DNA of 64,000 nt from a virus (IMGVR_UViG_3300025030_000070:23830-87829); one strand, 5' to 3'. Shown: positions 31,725 to 40,383, counted from the stretch's first letter. Translations and numbers: made by a program. Notes: a model not told the origin generated them from the sequence alone.

Positions 31725-32678
31725 ATGATGAAGATTTTAGTTTGTGGCGCGACAGGATTTGTTGGTAGAAATATATTTGAAAGTTTCAGTGGTAGACAAG
31801 GGTATGAGACGTTTGGACTTGTGCTAAATAGATCGTTGAATTACAGTAGGATCTACGGATTTGATTTAACATTAACAAACAATAAAGAGATTGATTCTTT
31901 TTTTTCTAAAAATAAGTTTGATGTAGTAATACAGTGCGCTGCCGCGTCGTCGGGCATCGATGACACTATTAATAAACCTTATTTACACGTTACTGATAAT
32001 GCTGTAATGAATTCTCTTTTGTTGAAAAAATGTTTTGAAAATAATGTAAGGCACTTTATATTTCCAAGTTGTGGTGTGATGTATAATCCAGCCAAAAGTC
32101 CAGTTTCAGAAGAAGATTTTAACGAAAGCGATGGTATTGTTCCAACTTATTTTGGTGTTGGATGGACGAAAGTTTATATAGAGAAAATGTGTGAGTTTTA
32201 TTCTCGACTTGGTAGAACGAAACATACAGTAATGCGACTTAGTAATACTTACGGTCCATATGATAAATTTGATTTGGAACGTTCACATTTTATGGGTGCC
32301 AACATAACAAAGGTTATGAAAGCAAACGAAGGCGATGATATTGTTGTATGCGGCGACGGATCAACTGAAAGAGATTTAATTTACATCGATGATGTTGTTG
32401 ATTTTATTGACGATGTAATTCAAAGACAAACTAAATTGTTTGATATTTTTAATGTAAGTTATGGTAAGTCATTTTCTGTTTCTGAAATAGTTCAAAAAAT
32501 AATCGATTATTCTGGAAAAAATTTGAAAATCAAGTATGATATTTCAAAGCCTTTTGTTGCAACAAAATTAGCAATGAAAAATGATAAAGCTTTTAATGAC
32601 ATTGATTGGCAACCCAAAATTTCTATAGATAAAGGCATAAAAGAAACTTTGAGATGGTATAAGAAAAATGTATTTTGA
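31725..32678 (+). CDS. NAD-dependent nucleotide-sugar epimerase/reductase-like
   Basis: 317 residues (ATG 31725 or 31728). The nucleotide loop is VCGATGFVGRNIF at 6-18, followed by DVVIQCAAASSG, FPSCGVMYN and NTYGPYDKFDLERSH, as in GDP-fucose-synthase/abequose-synthase-like proteins. The usual catalytic Tyr four residues before Lys is Val here (GVGWTK), with a Tyr three residues further upstream; I recall GVG-TK forms in one subfamily. The end IDKGIKETLRWYKKN is typical of sugar epimerases. AGAAGG lies upstream. Its substrate is unknown; it belongs with the other sugar enzymes. Confidence 0.7.
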   Translation: MMKILVCGATGFVGRNIFESFSGRQGYETFGLVLNRSLNYSRIYGFDLTLTNNKEIDSFFSKNKFDVVIQCAAASSGIDDTINKPYLHVTDNAVMNSLLLKKCFENNVRHFIFPSCGVMYNPAKSPVSEEDFNESDGIVPTYFGVGWTKVYIEKMCEFYSRLGRTKHTVMRLSNTYGPYDKFDLERSHFMGANITKVMKANEGDDIVVCGDGSTERDLIYIDDVVDFIDDVIQRQTKLFDIFNVSYGKSFSVSEIVQKIIDYSGKNLKIKYDISKPFVATKLAMKNDKAFNDIDWQPKISIDKGIKETLRWYKKNVF

Positions 32679-32850
32679 AAACAAAAATGTGCTAATAAGC
32701 GGCGGAACAGGAATGATTGGTCGCCATCTTGTGAATCTTTTGCTAAACAAGAATTGCAAAACTATAACAATAACATCCTTAGATGAGCCAAACAACCTTC
32801 CAGAAAATGTTCTCTTTATTTACAACCACTTGAAGCAAAAGAAAATATAA
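32668..32850 (+). pseudogene. N-terminal fragment of a Rossmann-fold sugar epimerase
   Basis: 60 codons. It starts YFENKNVLISGGTGMIGRHL, a complete GxxGxxG nucleotide loop with a following helix and ITITSLD strand, but stops right where the rest of the about 300-residue enzyme should follow. The last part (LFIYNHLKQKKI) has no match to the family. It overlaps the previous gene by 11 bases, so it may be translated, but it cannot be a whole enzyme. It is likely a remnant. Confidence 0.6.
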
Positions 32851-32866
32851 GAAAAGGAAACAAAAT

Positions 32867-33685
32867 ATGCGTTTAGGGATTGTTGGAAGCGAAGGCGTTG
32901 TTGGATCAGCTTGTAAATTCGGTTTCCAGAAGTTAGGGCATGAAGTAAAATGCCATGATTTAAAACTAAAAACAAACATTGCCGATGTTATTGATTCTGA
33001 TATCATTTTTATTACAGTTCCAACGCCTATGGAATCTGATGGTTCGTGTTATACAGGCTTTGTAGAAGACGTTGTTGAGGATATTATTGCGCACACGCAA
33101 GCAATGATGCTTCCAAGGCGTTTGCGCCCTATTATTGCAATCAAATCTACAGTTGCAATCGGAACCACAAAAAAGATTCAAGAAAGGCATTCAGATTTTG
33201 ATATTTGTTTTGTACCAGAGTTTCTCAAGGAGCGTTCTGCAATTATAGATTTCTCCGAAAGACAAGATTTATGTGTTATTGGAACTGATTGTGACATGGT
33301 CTATGAAAAAATCAAAGAAGCGCATGGAAGATTGCCGAAGAAGTTTGTAAAGGTAAGTCCAACTGAAGCAGAGCTTTGCAAATATTTTCTGAATTCTTTT
33401 AACGCTATGCGTGTTGTGTTTGCGAATTCGTTTCATGAACTTTCGAAAAAATATGGAGCAGATTACGATAACATTAAAAATGCGATGACGAATATTCCAC
33501 ATATTCCGCCTGACTATTTGCTTGTGAATTCAAATTGGAGAGGATATTGCGGGCCCTGTTTTAGCAAAGATTTACCAGCACTTAATAAAATGTGTTCCGG
33601 AACAAAAGTAGAATTCTTCAAATATATTATTGAAGAAAATGAGAAATATATCAAGACAGTTCCAGATGGAATGAGAATGAAATGA
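32867..33685 (+). CDS. UDP-glucose/GDP-mannose dehydrogenase-like, shortened
   Basis: 272 residues. The start is the NAD loop RLGIVGSEGVVGSACK, followed by DIIFITVPTPMESDGS, KSTVAIGTTKKI, VPEFLKERSA and SPTEAELCKYFLNSF, all hallmarks of the family. The catalytic-Cys region is GYCGPCFSKDLPAL. The usual C-terminal UDP-binding domain is missing, so it is about 60 percent of family length, yet all active-site segments are kept. It would oxidise a sugar C6 to an acid such as glucuronate. AAGGAA lies upstream of ATG 32867, and its stop overlaps the next gene (ATGA). Confidence 0.75.
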   Translation: MRLGIVGSEGVVGSACKFGFQKLGHEVKCHDLKLKTNIADVIDSDIIFITVPTPMESDGSCYTGFVEDVVEDIIAHTQAMMLPRRLRPIIAIKSTVAIGTTKKIQERHSDFDICFVPEFLKERSAIIDFSERQDLCVIGTDCDMVYEKIKEAHGRLPKKFVKVSPTEAELCKYFLNSFNAMRVVFANSFHELSKKYGADYDNIKNAMTNIPHIPPDYLLVNSNWRGYCGPCFSKDLPALNKMCSGTKVEFFKYIIEENEKYIKTVPDGMRMK

Positions 33686-33996
33686 AGACTTTTGATGGAA
33701 AATTGTTGGCTTATGTAGCAACTGGGACAGAGGGTATCATCTGGTGTATGCAGACAGACCATGATAAGGAGCAGTGCTCATATGAGAATCTACATCCTCT
33801 AACGGATGGAGATAGATTGATTGTTTGGGATGAATGCGGCAAGAATATGTTTGATGATGCTATTGACATAGATACTAGTCGTACAGAAATTAAGGGTTAC
33901 TGGTGTCGTGGAGTTCAAAAAAATGTCGACGACGATATCTGGTTCAATCTTTTTGATAAAAGATATTATGCTAAATTGATACGTGAGCAGAGATAG
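33682..33996 (+). CDS. Small hypothetical protein
   Basis: 104 residues, overlapping the dehydrogenase stop by four bases. It has strand-rich segments (LLAYVATGTEGIIWCMQ, DRLIVWDECGK, IKGYWCRGV) and is acidic. No motif I recognise and no clear link to sugar metabolism. Gene status rests on tight packing. Confidence 0.5.
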   Translation: MKTFDGKLLAYVATGTEGIIWCMQTDHDKEQCSYENLHPLTDGDRLIVWDECGKNMFDDAIDIDTSRTEIKGYWCRGVQKNVDDDIWFNLFDKRYYAKLIREQR

Positions 33997-34206
33997 ATGA
34001 AAGTTTATGTCGTTACGAAGAGTATGATAGAAAGATTTCAACTTCTTGACAAAGAACTTGTTGCGGTATTTTTTGATAAAAACGAAGCAGAAGCTTATGC
34101 GGCTATTAGAAATCTAAACCGTGTCTTTAGAGAAGAATTTGAAGTAGAGAGCTGCCCACTAATTGCATCAGTAGAGTCTGGTGCGAAAGAAGACGAACAA
34201 GAATGA
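33997..34206 (+). CDS. Small hypothetical protein
   Basis: 69 residues, starting in the base after the preceding stop, overlapping the next gene by four bases (ATGA). It reads like a small alpha/beta protein (VYVVTKSMIERFQLLDKEL, AVFFDKNEAEAYAAI). The pattern of strand, helix, strand and FFDK-Exx-Ay is seen in many small phage proteins without known function. No metal or catalytic motif. Confidence 0.5.
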   Translation: MKVYVVTKSMIERFQLLDKELVAVFFDKNEAEAYAAIRNLNRVFREEFEVESCPLIASVESGAKEDEQE

Positions 34207-35213
34207 ATAAGACGACGGTACTGGTAACTGGTGGCCAAGGCTTCATCGGAAGTGCGGTTTGCCAAGAGTTTCTTGATAATGATTATCATGTCATATCTAT
34301 AGATAATTATTCAAAATATGGTTACATCGAAAGGCCACACGATAATCATCCAAATTTTCAATTGATTAAAGAAGATGCTAAAAAATTAAACGAGTGGTGT
34401 ACGTGCGATAATGTTGAAGTTTTTAGTGGTCTACATAAAGTAGATTACATTGTTCACTGCGCAGCTTCCATAGGTGGCATATCTTTTTTTCATGCAAATG
34501 CATTTGATTTGCTAGCTGAAAATATGAGACTAGATGCTTCCGTGTTTGATTGTGCTATAGATTTATTTCAAAACCATCAACTTAAAAGAATTGTAGCGTT
34601 AGCTAGTTCAATGATTATGGATATGACAGATACATTTCCAACATCTGAGTCGGATATACCTAACATACCACCTCCACCTTCTTCATATGGATTTTCCAAA
34701 TTAGGAACAATGTATTTTGCGAAAGCAGCTTGTGAACAATATAAATTGCCATATACTATTATAAATCCTTGGAATGCGTGCGGGATTGGAGAGGAAGATT
34801 TTCGCAAAGGAGAAAGTTCACATGTCATTCCAGATTTAATAATGAAAACTTTATCTGGACAAAAACCGTTAAAGATATTGGGTGATGGAAATCAAATAAG
34901 AACTTTTACGTCTGTACGAGATATTGCTAAAGGTATTAGACTTTCATTAGAAAGCAATCTTGCTGAGAATGAAATTTTTAATATCGCAAATCCAAATCCA
35001 ATAAAGATAAAAGAATTAGCAGAAATTATTTGGAACAAATTACGACCCAATGAAGCATTTGAATTCAAAATGGAGCAACCATTCAAGTATGATACTCTTC
35101 GAAGAGAGCCCGACGTATCAAAGGCAAAAGAATTGCTTGGGTTTGAAGCTAAAATAACACTCGACGAAAGCATCGACGAAGTAATAGAATATATTGGGAG
35201 TTGCAATGTCTAA
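34203..35213 (+). CDS. NAD-dependent nucleotide-sugar epimerase/dehydratase
   Basis: 336 residues. VLVTGGQGFIGSAVCQEF is the nucleotide loop, ISIDNYSKYG the ribose-binding strand, VHCAASIGG the conserved Asn/Ala-type segment, and SSYGFSKLGTMY contains the catalytic YxxxK. RTFTSVRDIAKG and the ending SKAKELLGFEAKI fit UDP-glucose-4-epimerase and related enzymes. The substrate cannot be fixed. It overlaps its neighbours by 4 and 8 bases, so it belongs to the same transcript as the flanking glycosyltransferase. Confidence 0.8.
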   Translation: MNKTTVLVTGGQGFIGSAVCQEFLDNDYHVISIDNYSKYGYIERPHDNHPNFQLIKEDAKKLNEWCTCDNVEVFSGLHKVDYIVHCAASIGGISFFHANAFDLLAENMRLDASVFDCAIDLFQNHQLKRIVALASSMIMDMTDTFPTSESDIPNIPPPPSSYGFSKLGTMYFAKAACEQYKLPYTIINPWNACGIGEEDFRKGESSHVIPDLIMKTLSGQKPLKILGDGNQIRTFTSVRDIAKGIRLSLESNLAENEIFNIANPNPIKIKELAEIIWNKLRPNEAFEFKMEQPFKYDTLRREPDVSKAKELLGFEAKITLDESIDEVIEYIGSCNV

Positions 35214-35979
35214 ACCAGAAATATCGATAGTCCTTCCAGGCATTCGTCAACAAAATTGGGATGCCGTATATGATTCAATTGTTGCTTCTACAAAAAAAAC
35301 TTTTGAATTAATCATATGTGGTCCATTTCCTCTTACTCCACAATTAGAAGTTATTAATTGTGTTAAATATGTCAAAGATTATGGTTCTCCTGTGAGAGCT
35401 TCTCAAATTGCTGCTTCTATGTGTGAAGGAGAATTAGTGACTTGGATTGCCGATGATGGAATTCTCCTTCCAGATTCATTAGATAAAAATATAGATCTAC
35501 TTCGTTCTATGGGAGACAATAATAAAAATGTTGTTGTGACAAAATATTATGAAGGAAAAAATGGTACAGAGAAGCCTCTTCAACCAGATAATTATTTCAA
35601 ATTAAACGGATCAGATTGGACTTCATCGCCATTTATTTCAAAAGAGTGGTGGCTCTTTAATGTTGCTATAATACATCGGACTTTTTTCGAAGAACTTGGA
35701 GGATGGGATTCCTTGTATGAAGGAACTTTTTACTCACACGCTGACATGGCAGTTCGGGCTCAATATCTAGGCGCCAATGTCAAGATGTCTGATTTTCCTT
35801 TGCTAAATTGTGATCATGAGCAACTTGATCATGCTCCGATCGAATCTGCTCAAATTATACACGATAAGCCTTTATTTCAATCTCGATATAGAAATCCTTC
35901 GTGGACCATGGGAGAAATGAGACTGGACATTAATAATTGGAAAGATTCATCAGCAGTATGGAAAAGGAGGTTTGGATGA
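35206..35979 (+). CDS. GT2/GT-A glycosyltransferase-like protein, paralogue 2
   Basis: 257 residues from ATG 35206. It shares the plan of the protein at 29629: EISIVLPGIRQQNWDAVYDS, GSPVRASQIAASM, VTWIADDGILLP with the DD site, FEELGGWDSLYE and the ending LDINNWKDSSAVWKRRF. It is probably an inverting or retaining sugar transferase with GT-A fold. It overlaps both neighbours by a few bases. Different acceptor or donor from its paralogues is likely given low overall identity. Confidence 0.75.
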   Translation: MSKPEISIVLPGIRQQNWDAVYDSIVASTKKTFELIICGPFPLTPQLEVINCVKYVKDYGSPVRASQIAASMCEGELVTWIADDGILLPDSLDKNIDLLRSMGDNNKNVVVTKYYEGKNGTEKPLQPDNYFKLNGSDWTSSPFISKEWWLFNVAIIHRTFFEELGGWDSLYEGTFYSHADMAVRAQYLGANVKMSDFPLLNCDHEQLDHAPIESAQIIHDKPLFQSRYRNPSWTMGEMRLDINNWKDSSAVWKRRFG

Positions 35980-36293
35980 ATTCTAATAAGATTAAAAATA
36001 TGGATATTAAAGAATTTCTTGAATTTGGTTTCCTTCAAGAAGCCAATCGTCTCTTCTTTCATCCATTGGGACTTGCTTTAGAAGTAGCGATAAATGATGA
36101 TGGTTCATACGAACTAGGTCGCATATTGGATTATAGAGATGAACCTGAAGGCATTGCTTTTGGTAATGTCACTGCAGAAAAATTTCAAGAGAGAATTGAT
36201 AAGAAAAATAGAGTTGAACAATTGGCTTTTGAAAAAGGAATTTCTCGTAAACAACTTTTAGGATATGTTATCCAGAATTTGGAGATTAAATGA
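35976..36293 (+). CDS. Conserved-type phage protein
   Basis: 105 residues from ATG 35976, four-base overlap (ATGA) with the gene before and after. The segment FGFLQEANRLFFHPLGLALE, then GRILDYRDEPEGIAF, matches a small protein I recall from many tailed phages, of unknown function. The C-terminal helix (EKGISRKQLLGYVIQNLE) may bind something. It is an ordinary phage gene embedded in sugar genes. Confidence 0.6.
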   Translation: MNSNKIKNMDIKEFLEFGFLQEANRLFFHPLGLALEVAINDDGSYELGRILDYRDEPEGIAFGNVTAEKFQERIDKKNRVEQLAFEKGISRKQLLGYVIQNLEIK

Positions 36294-37048
36294 AATTTGA
36301 TATTTCCGTGATTATACCTTCTATTCGAGTCCAAAATTTATTGAAAATTCAATTCATGCTCGACCGAGCAATTGAGCCATATTCTCACGAGATAATTGTT
36401 GTCAGTCCATATGATGTTCCAATTGATGGAGTTAAAGTAATAAGAGATTTTGGATCTCCATCTAGATGCGTGCAAATGGGAAGTTGTCTAGCGGAGGGAA
36501 AACTTTTAATGTGGTTATCGGACGACTGCACATTTATAACTCCTCGATCTTTAGCTCAATGTATTCAATTATTTGAAAGCGGACAAGCAACAGAAAAAGA
36601 TGGAATAACATTACGTTATTTTGAAGGAGAAGGCAATGGAGAGTTTCCTTTAGATTATTGGAGAGGGAAACATCATGGTGATATGCAGAAATTAGCTGGT
36701 ATCCCAGATGACTATAAAATAGCTCCACTAGGAATGTATAATACAAATTATTTTAGAGAATTGGGTGGTTTAGATTGCCGGTTTCTCCACATAAATATGA
36801 ATACACACGATCTTTCGTTTAGAATTCAGAATAATGGTGGTAAAATAATTCTATCGCATCAATCGTGTGCTAATTTTTACTGGTCTTGGGTAACAACGGA
36901 CGCTAAACCTATACAAAGAGCATATTTTGAAAATGATAAAAAACTTTTTGAAGAAATATGGGACAAAGATCAAACACAGAGAATAAAAATCGATTATTAT
37001 AATTGGACAGATGCTGAAAGCAAATGGAATATGCGTTTTGGGCGATAG
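36290..37048 (+). CDS. GT2/GT-A glycosyltransferase-like protein, paralogue 3
   Basis: 252 residues. It has the same family plan: ISVIIPSIRVQNLLKIQF, RDFGSPSRCVQMGS, LLMWLSDDCTFI with the DD site, YFRELGGLDCRFLH and the ending IDYYNWTDAESKWNMRF. The third residue class differs most in the acceptor region, so substrate probably differs. It is the last gene before a promoter-like gap and an endonuclease remnant. Confidence 0.75.
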   Translation: MKFDISVIIPSIRVQNLLKIQFMLDRAIEPYSHEIIVVSPYDVPIDGVKVIRDFGSPSRCVQMGSCLAEGKLLMWLSDDCTFITPRSLAQCIQLFESGQATEKDGITLRYFEGEGNGEFPLDYWRGKHHGDMQKLAGIPDDYKIAPLGMYNTNYFRELGGLDCRFLHINMNTHDLSFRIQNNGGKIILSHQSCANFYWSWVTTDAKPIQRAYFENDKKLFEEIWDKDQTQRIKIDYYNWTDAESKWNMRFGR

Positions 37049-37063
37049 CTAGCGTGTTATAAT
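37036..37063 (+). promoter_or_regulatory. Extended -10 promoter candidate
   Basis: TATAAT at 37058-37063 is preceded by TG-T (37055-37057), i.e. an extended -10, with TTTTGG at 37036-37041 as a weak -35 sixteen bases upstream. It lies just past the stop at 37048 and would drive the GDP-sugar genes from 37233. The sequence also overlaps the start of a small remnant frame. Confidence 0.5.
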
Positions 37064-37232
37064 GACTAATATGATAAAAGCGTGCTCTAAATGTGGTATT
37101 GAAAAAGAGTTAGAATATTTTCTTGTTTATTTAAAAGATAAAATTGATTACGACGAAGTTATTTTAAATGATTTGAAGAAATTTCAATTGTTTTGTTACA
37201 AAAAATGGCAAATTTCTATAGGGGATATATAA
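37062..37232 (+). pseudogene. Zinc-ribbon remnant of an HNH endonuclease
   Basis: 56 codons from ATG 37062 (or 37071). It begins MIKACSKCGIEKELEYF, matching the N-terminus KKCSKCGLEKELSEF of the HNH endonuclease at 27112, then turns into unrelated Asp/Lys-rich sequence and stops with no nuclease domain. It sits between two sugar genes, where an endonuclease could once have been inserted. A single later Cys (LFCYKKW) may be left from the second half of the ribbon. Confidence 0.5.
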
Positions 37233-38201
37233 ATGGATAAACCATGTCGCGCGCTTGTTACGGGGGGGGACGGTCTTGTAGGTAATGCCATTAAAACTAT
37301 TTCCTTTGACCATCCTGAATTAGATTTCATATTTGTTGGACGCAAGAATGCCGATTTGACAAAGGAGTCAGAAGTAGAAAGACTTTTTAGACTGTATAAG
37401 CCTGAATACATAATTCATTGCGCTGCTAGAGTTGGAGGGATCGGAAGGAATCTAAATAGCCCAGTACAGCAATTTAATGATAATATTTTGATGAATACAA
37501 ACATCATCAAACAAGCACACTTACATAAAATTGAAAAATTAATTGCCTTTTCGTCTGTATGTGTTTTTCCTTCTAATACAGAAGTTTTAAGAGAAAACAA
37601 TATGCACGATGGTCCTCCATTTCCTGCTCACTGGAGCTATGCTATGGCAAAGCGCATGGTTGATGTGCAGATTGGAGCATATCGAGATCAATACGATGTA
37701 AACTATTGCTCAATTATTCCTACTAACATTTTTGGGATTAAAGACAATTATGATTTAGAAGACGGACATGTTGTTCCTTCTCTCATCCATAAGTTTTATA
37801 ATGCTCTTGCGACAGAAACCAATATTGAATGTTGGGGCGATGGCAGTCCAAAAAGAGAATTTATTTATGCTCAAGATTTAGCAAAAGTTTGTGTTGAGTT
37901 GTTGAAAAAGAATGAACTAATGCCTCAAAGATTGATTGTTCCTGGTCAAGAATTTTCTATTAAAGAAATTGTCGAAAAGATTGATTTGTCTTTTTTGAGT
38001 GTTTATTCACAACTAGGTACGAGTTATCCCGATATTGTTTGGAACAAAGATAAACCAAATGGACAAATGCGCAGAAAAACAGAGTCGCAATATTTTGATA
38101 AACTGTTTCCCAATTTTAAATACACAGGCATTGATGTAGCATTGAAAGAAAGTGTGAAATGGTTTACGACGAATTATCCAAACTGTAGGGGTGTGAAATG
38201 A
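37233..38201 (+). CDS. GDP-L-fucose synthase / ColC-like epimerase-reductase
   Basis: 322 residues. RALVTGGDGLVGNAI is the NADP loop, encoded over a run of eight G; HCAARVGGIGRNLNSP, FSSVCVFPS and WSYAMAKRMVD (catalytic YxxxK) are the hallmarks of GDP-fucose synthase. ColC, which finishes GDP-colitose, is a member of the same family, so the two cannot be separated by these motifs. With Gmd and a ColD-like enzyme next, ColC is the more attractive reading. It follows an extended -10 promoter and has GGGG upstream of ATG 37233. Confidence 0.75.
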   Translation: MDKPCRALVTGGDGLVGNAIKTISFDHPELDFIFVGRKNADLTKESEVERLFRLYKPEYIIHCAARVGGIGRNLNSPVQQFNDNILMNTNIIKQAHLHKIEKLIAFSSVCVFPSNTEVLRENNMHDGPPFPAHWSYAMAKRMVDVQIGAYRDQYDVNYCSIIPTNIFGIKDNYDLEDGHVVPSLIHKFYNALATETNIECWGDGSPKREFIYAQDLAKVCVELLKKNELMPQRLIVPGQEFSIKEIVEKIDLSFLSVYSQLGTSYPDIVWNKDKPNGQMRRKTESQYFDKLFPNFKYTGIDVALKESVKWFTTNYPNCRGVK

Positions 38202-39178
38202 AAATTGCTGCAATTAGCGGTATTACTGGGCAGATTGGAAGTTATCTAGCAGAACTCTTATTAGATAAGGGATATTATGTTGTTGGATTAAAAAGAAGAA
38301 CTTCTACAATCAATTCTACAACCAGAATAAATCATATTCTATTAAGTCCAAATTTGAAATTGGAGTATTTTGATTTTAACGATCCAATTTCAATTGTAAA
38401 TATTTTTACAAAATATAAAATAGATGAATTCTATAATTTGGGATGTATGAGCCATGTTAGAGTTTCTTTTGACATGCCCGAAGAAGCATTTAATACAGTT
38501 GCTATAGGGACTCTTAGGATACTTGAATGTATTCATAGGTTGAGTCCAGAAACAAAGTTATATCAAGCTTCTTCTAGTGAGCAGTTTGGATTTAATCCTG
38601 ATGTTCCATTTAATGAATTGTCTAGATTTATGCCTGCTAGTCCGTATGCTTGCTCAAAAGTAGCAGCGCACAATCTAGTTGTAAATTATCGTAATGCTTA
38701 TAATCTGCACACGAGTTGTGGAATAGTTTTTAACACCGAGTCTAGTCGACGCGGAGAAAACTTCGTTACTAGAAAAATAACATTAGGTGCGGCAAGAATA
38801 AAAGCTGGAATACAAAAAGAATTAGTTTTAGGTAATCTAAAATCATTTAGAGATTGGAGTTATGCTCCTGAAATTTGTGAAGGAATATGGAAAATTCTTC
38901 AACAAAAACATCCAGGCGATTACGTACTGTGTTCAGAAGAAATGCATTCTGTTGAAGAATTTTTAAAAGAAACATTTGAATATGCCGGTTTGGGTAATTA
39001 TGAAAAATGTGTTCGTATAGATCCAATCTATTATAGAGCGCAAGAAGTTCCAATGTTACTAGGTGATTGTTCGAAAGCCAAAGCAGTTCTCAAATTCGAA
39101 TCGAAAACGAAATTTAAACAGCTTGTTAAAATAATGTACGATGCTGATGAAGAATTGGTGAAAAACGAAAGGAAATAG
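38198..39178 (+). CDS. gmd: GDP-mannose 4,6-dehydratase
   Basis: 326 residues. ISGITGQIGSYLAELLLDKG, VVGLKRRTSTIN, an EFYNLGCMSHVRVSF segment, the catalytic SSSEQFG and YACSKVAAHN, then RRGENFVTRKIT and RDWSYAPE follow Gmd in order. The usual GxxGxxG reads GITGQIG. The enzyme turns GDP-mannose into GDP-4-keto-6-deoxymannose, the entry point to fucose, rhamnose, perosamine and colitose. It overlaps the preceding epimerase by four bases (ATGA), so the two are co-translated. Confidence 0.88.
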   Translation: MKIAAISGITGQIGSYLAELLLDKGYYVVGLKRRTSTINSTTRINHILLSPNLKLEYFDFNDPISIVNIFTKYKIDEFYNLGCMSHVRVSFDMPEEAFNTVAIGTLRILECIHRLSPETKLYQASSSEQFGFNPDVPFNELSRFMPASPYACSKVAAHNLVVNYRNAYNLHTSCGIVFNTESSRRGENFVTRKITLGAARIKAGIQKELVLGNLKSFRDWSYAPEICEGIWKILQQKHPGDYVLCSEEMHSVEEFLKETFEYAGLGNYEKCVRIDPIYYRAQEVPMLLGDCSKAKAVLKFESKTKFKQLVKIMYDADEELVKNERK

Positions 39179-39179
39179 A

Positions 39180-40382
39180 ATGATAGATATTAAATTTCCA
39201 CTTGCTAAAGATACGTTTGATCGATCAGATATTGAGGCATTGTGTGAATGGATGCTACAAAATCCAACACCAAAACTTACAATGGGTGAGTTGACAAAGG
39301 AATTTGAAAAGAAGATTGCTGAATGGGTTGGAAGAAAATATGCTGTTCTTTGTAATAGTGGTTCATCTGCAAATTTATTAGCAATATACGCTTTGAAAAT
39401 AATTGGAAAATTAAAAAACAATAAATGTGTCGTTCCATCTGTTGCGTGGGCAACTTCAATTGCTCCATTTATAAATTTTGGATTTGATAAACCCATAATG
39501 GTTGGAGCGGATAAAAATAACTTTGGGATGGATTTGGATGAATTAGAAATTATATGTGAAAGAGAAAATCCTGCGGTAGTATTGTTTGTTCAGCCGCTCG
39601 GGGTTTTATGTGATAAAAATCGATTACTTCAACTTAAAAATAAATATGGTTTTTATTTGATTGAGGATGGGTGTGCGGCAGTAACATCACATTATGTCGA
39701 TGGCACAAAATCAGGTGCAGTAGGTGATATATCTACATGGAGTTTATTTTTTGGGCATCAAGTTTCGACAGTTCCTCCGGAGGGTGGAGTTGTTTTTACT
39801 GATGATAAAGAAATTTATAATCACCTATTGATGTTACGTTCTCATGGATTTATAAGAGATTTAGATGATGATTCAAAAAAAGAAATGGTGGAAAAATATA
39901 ATATTTCGAAGATTTATGAACAGTTTTCTTTCATTGTTCCAGGCATGAATCTTCGTCCTACCGATTTAATGGCATTTGTTGGTTTAAGACAAATTTCGAA
40001 ATTGGACAGCATAGGAAAGAAAAGACACGAAAATCATATTTTTTATAAAAAACAATTTGAAGGAAGTTCTATGTTTCAAGTTCAAGAAGTGGAACAAAAT
40101 AATGTCGCTTCTATATCATTTGCTGTTCTTGCTAGTTCGGAAGAACACAGAAAAATTATTGTAAGAAATTTAAAACTCCATGGAATTGAAACAAGAATAT
40201 ATTCGGCCGGAAATATGGGGAAATCTGTTTTTTGGAAAAATTTGTATGGGGAATATTCTCATCCAATATCAGATCGGATTCATTCTTGTGGATTATTTTT
40301 GCCAAATTATATTTCTTTGTCCAAGGACGACATAGAATTTATTTGTAACATTGTCAAAACTTCACATTATTGTATTATTTAA
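39180..40382 (+). CDS. DegT-family PLP enzyme with His at the Lys site (ColD-like 3-dehydratase)
   Basis: 400 residues. NSGSSANLLA and IEDGCAAVTSHY (Asp163 for the PLP ring nitrogen) place it in the DegT/DnrJ/EryC1 sugar aminotransferase family. At the residue that normally bears the PLP-forming Lys, it has His193 in LFFGHQVSTVPPEGG. This change defines the 3-dehydratases ColD (GDP-4-keto-6-deoxymannose) and RfbH. No four-Cys Fe-S cluster motif of RfbH-type enzymes is seen, which favours ColD. Right behind Gmd, its predicted substrate is the Gmd product. The PPEGG spacing is unusual. Confidence 0.78.
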   Translation: MIDIKFPLAKDTFDRSDIEALCEWMLQNPTPKLTMGELTKEFEKKIAEWVGRKYAVLCNSGSSANLLAIYALKIIGKLKNNKCVVPSVAWATSIAPFINFGFDKPIMVGADKNNFGMDLDELEIICERENPAVVLFVQPLGVLCDKNRLLQLKNKYGFYLIEDGCAAVTSHYVDGTKSGAVGDISTWSLFFGHQVSTVPPEGGVVFTDDKEIYNHLLMLRSHGFIRDLDDDSKKEMVEKYNISKIYEQFSFIVPGMNLRPTDLMAFVGLRQISKLDSIGKKRHENHIFYKKQFEGSSMFQVQEVEQNNVASISFAVLASSEEHRKIIVRNLKLHGIETRIYSAGNMGKSVFWKNLYGEYSHPISDRIHSCGLFLPNYISLSKDDIEFICNIVKTSHYCII

Positions 40383-40383
40383 T

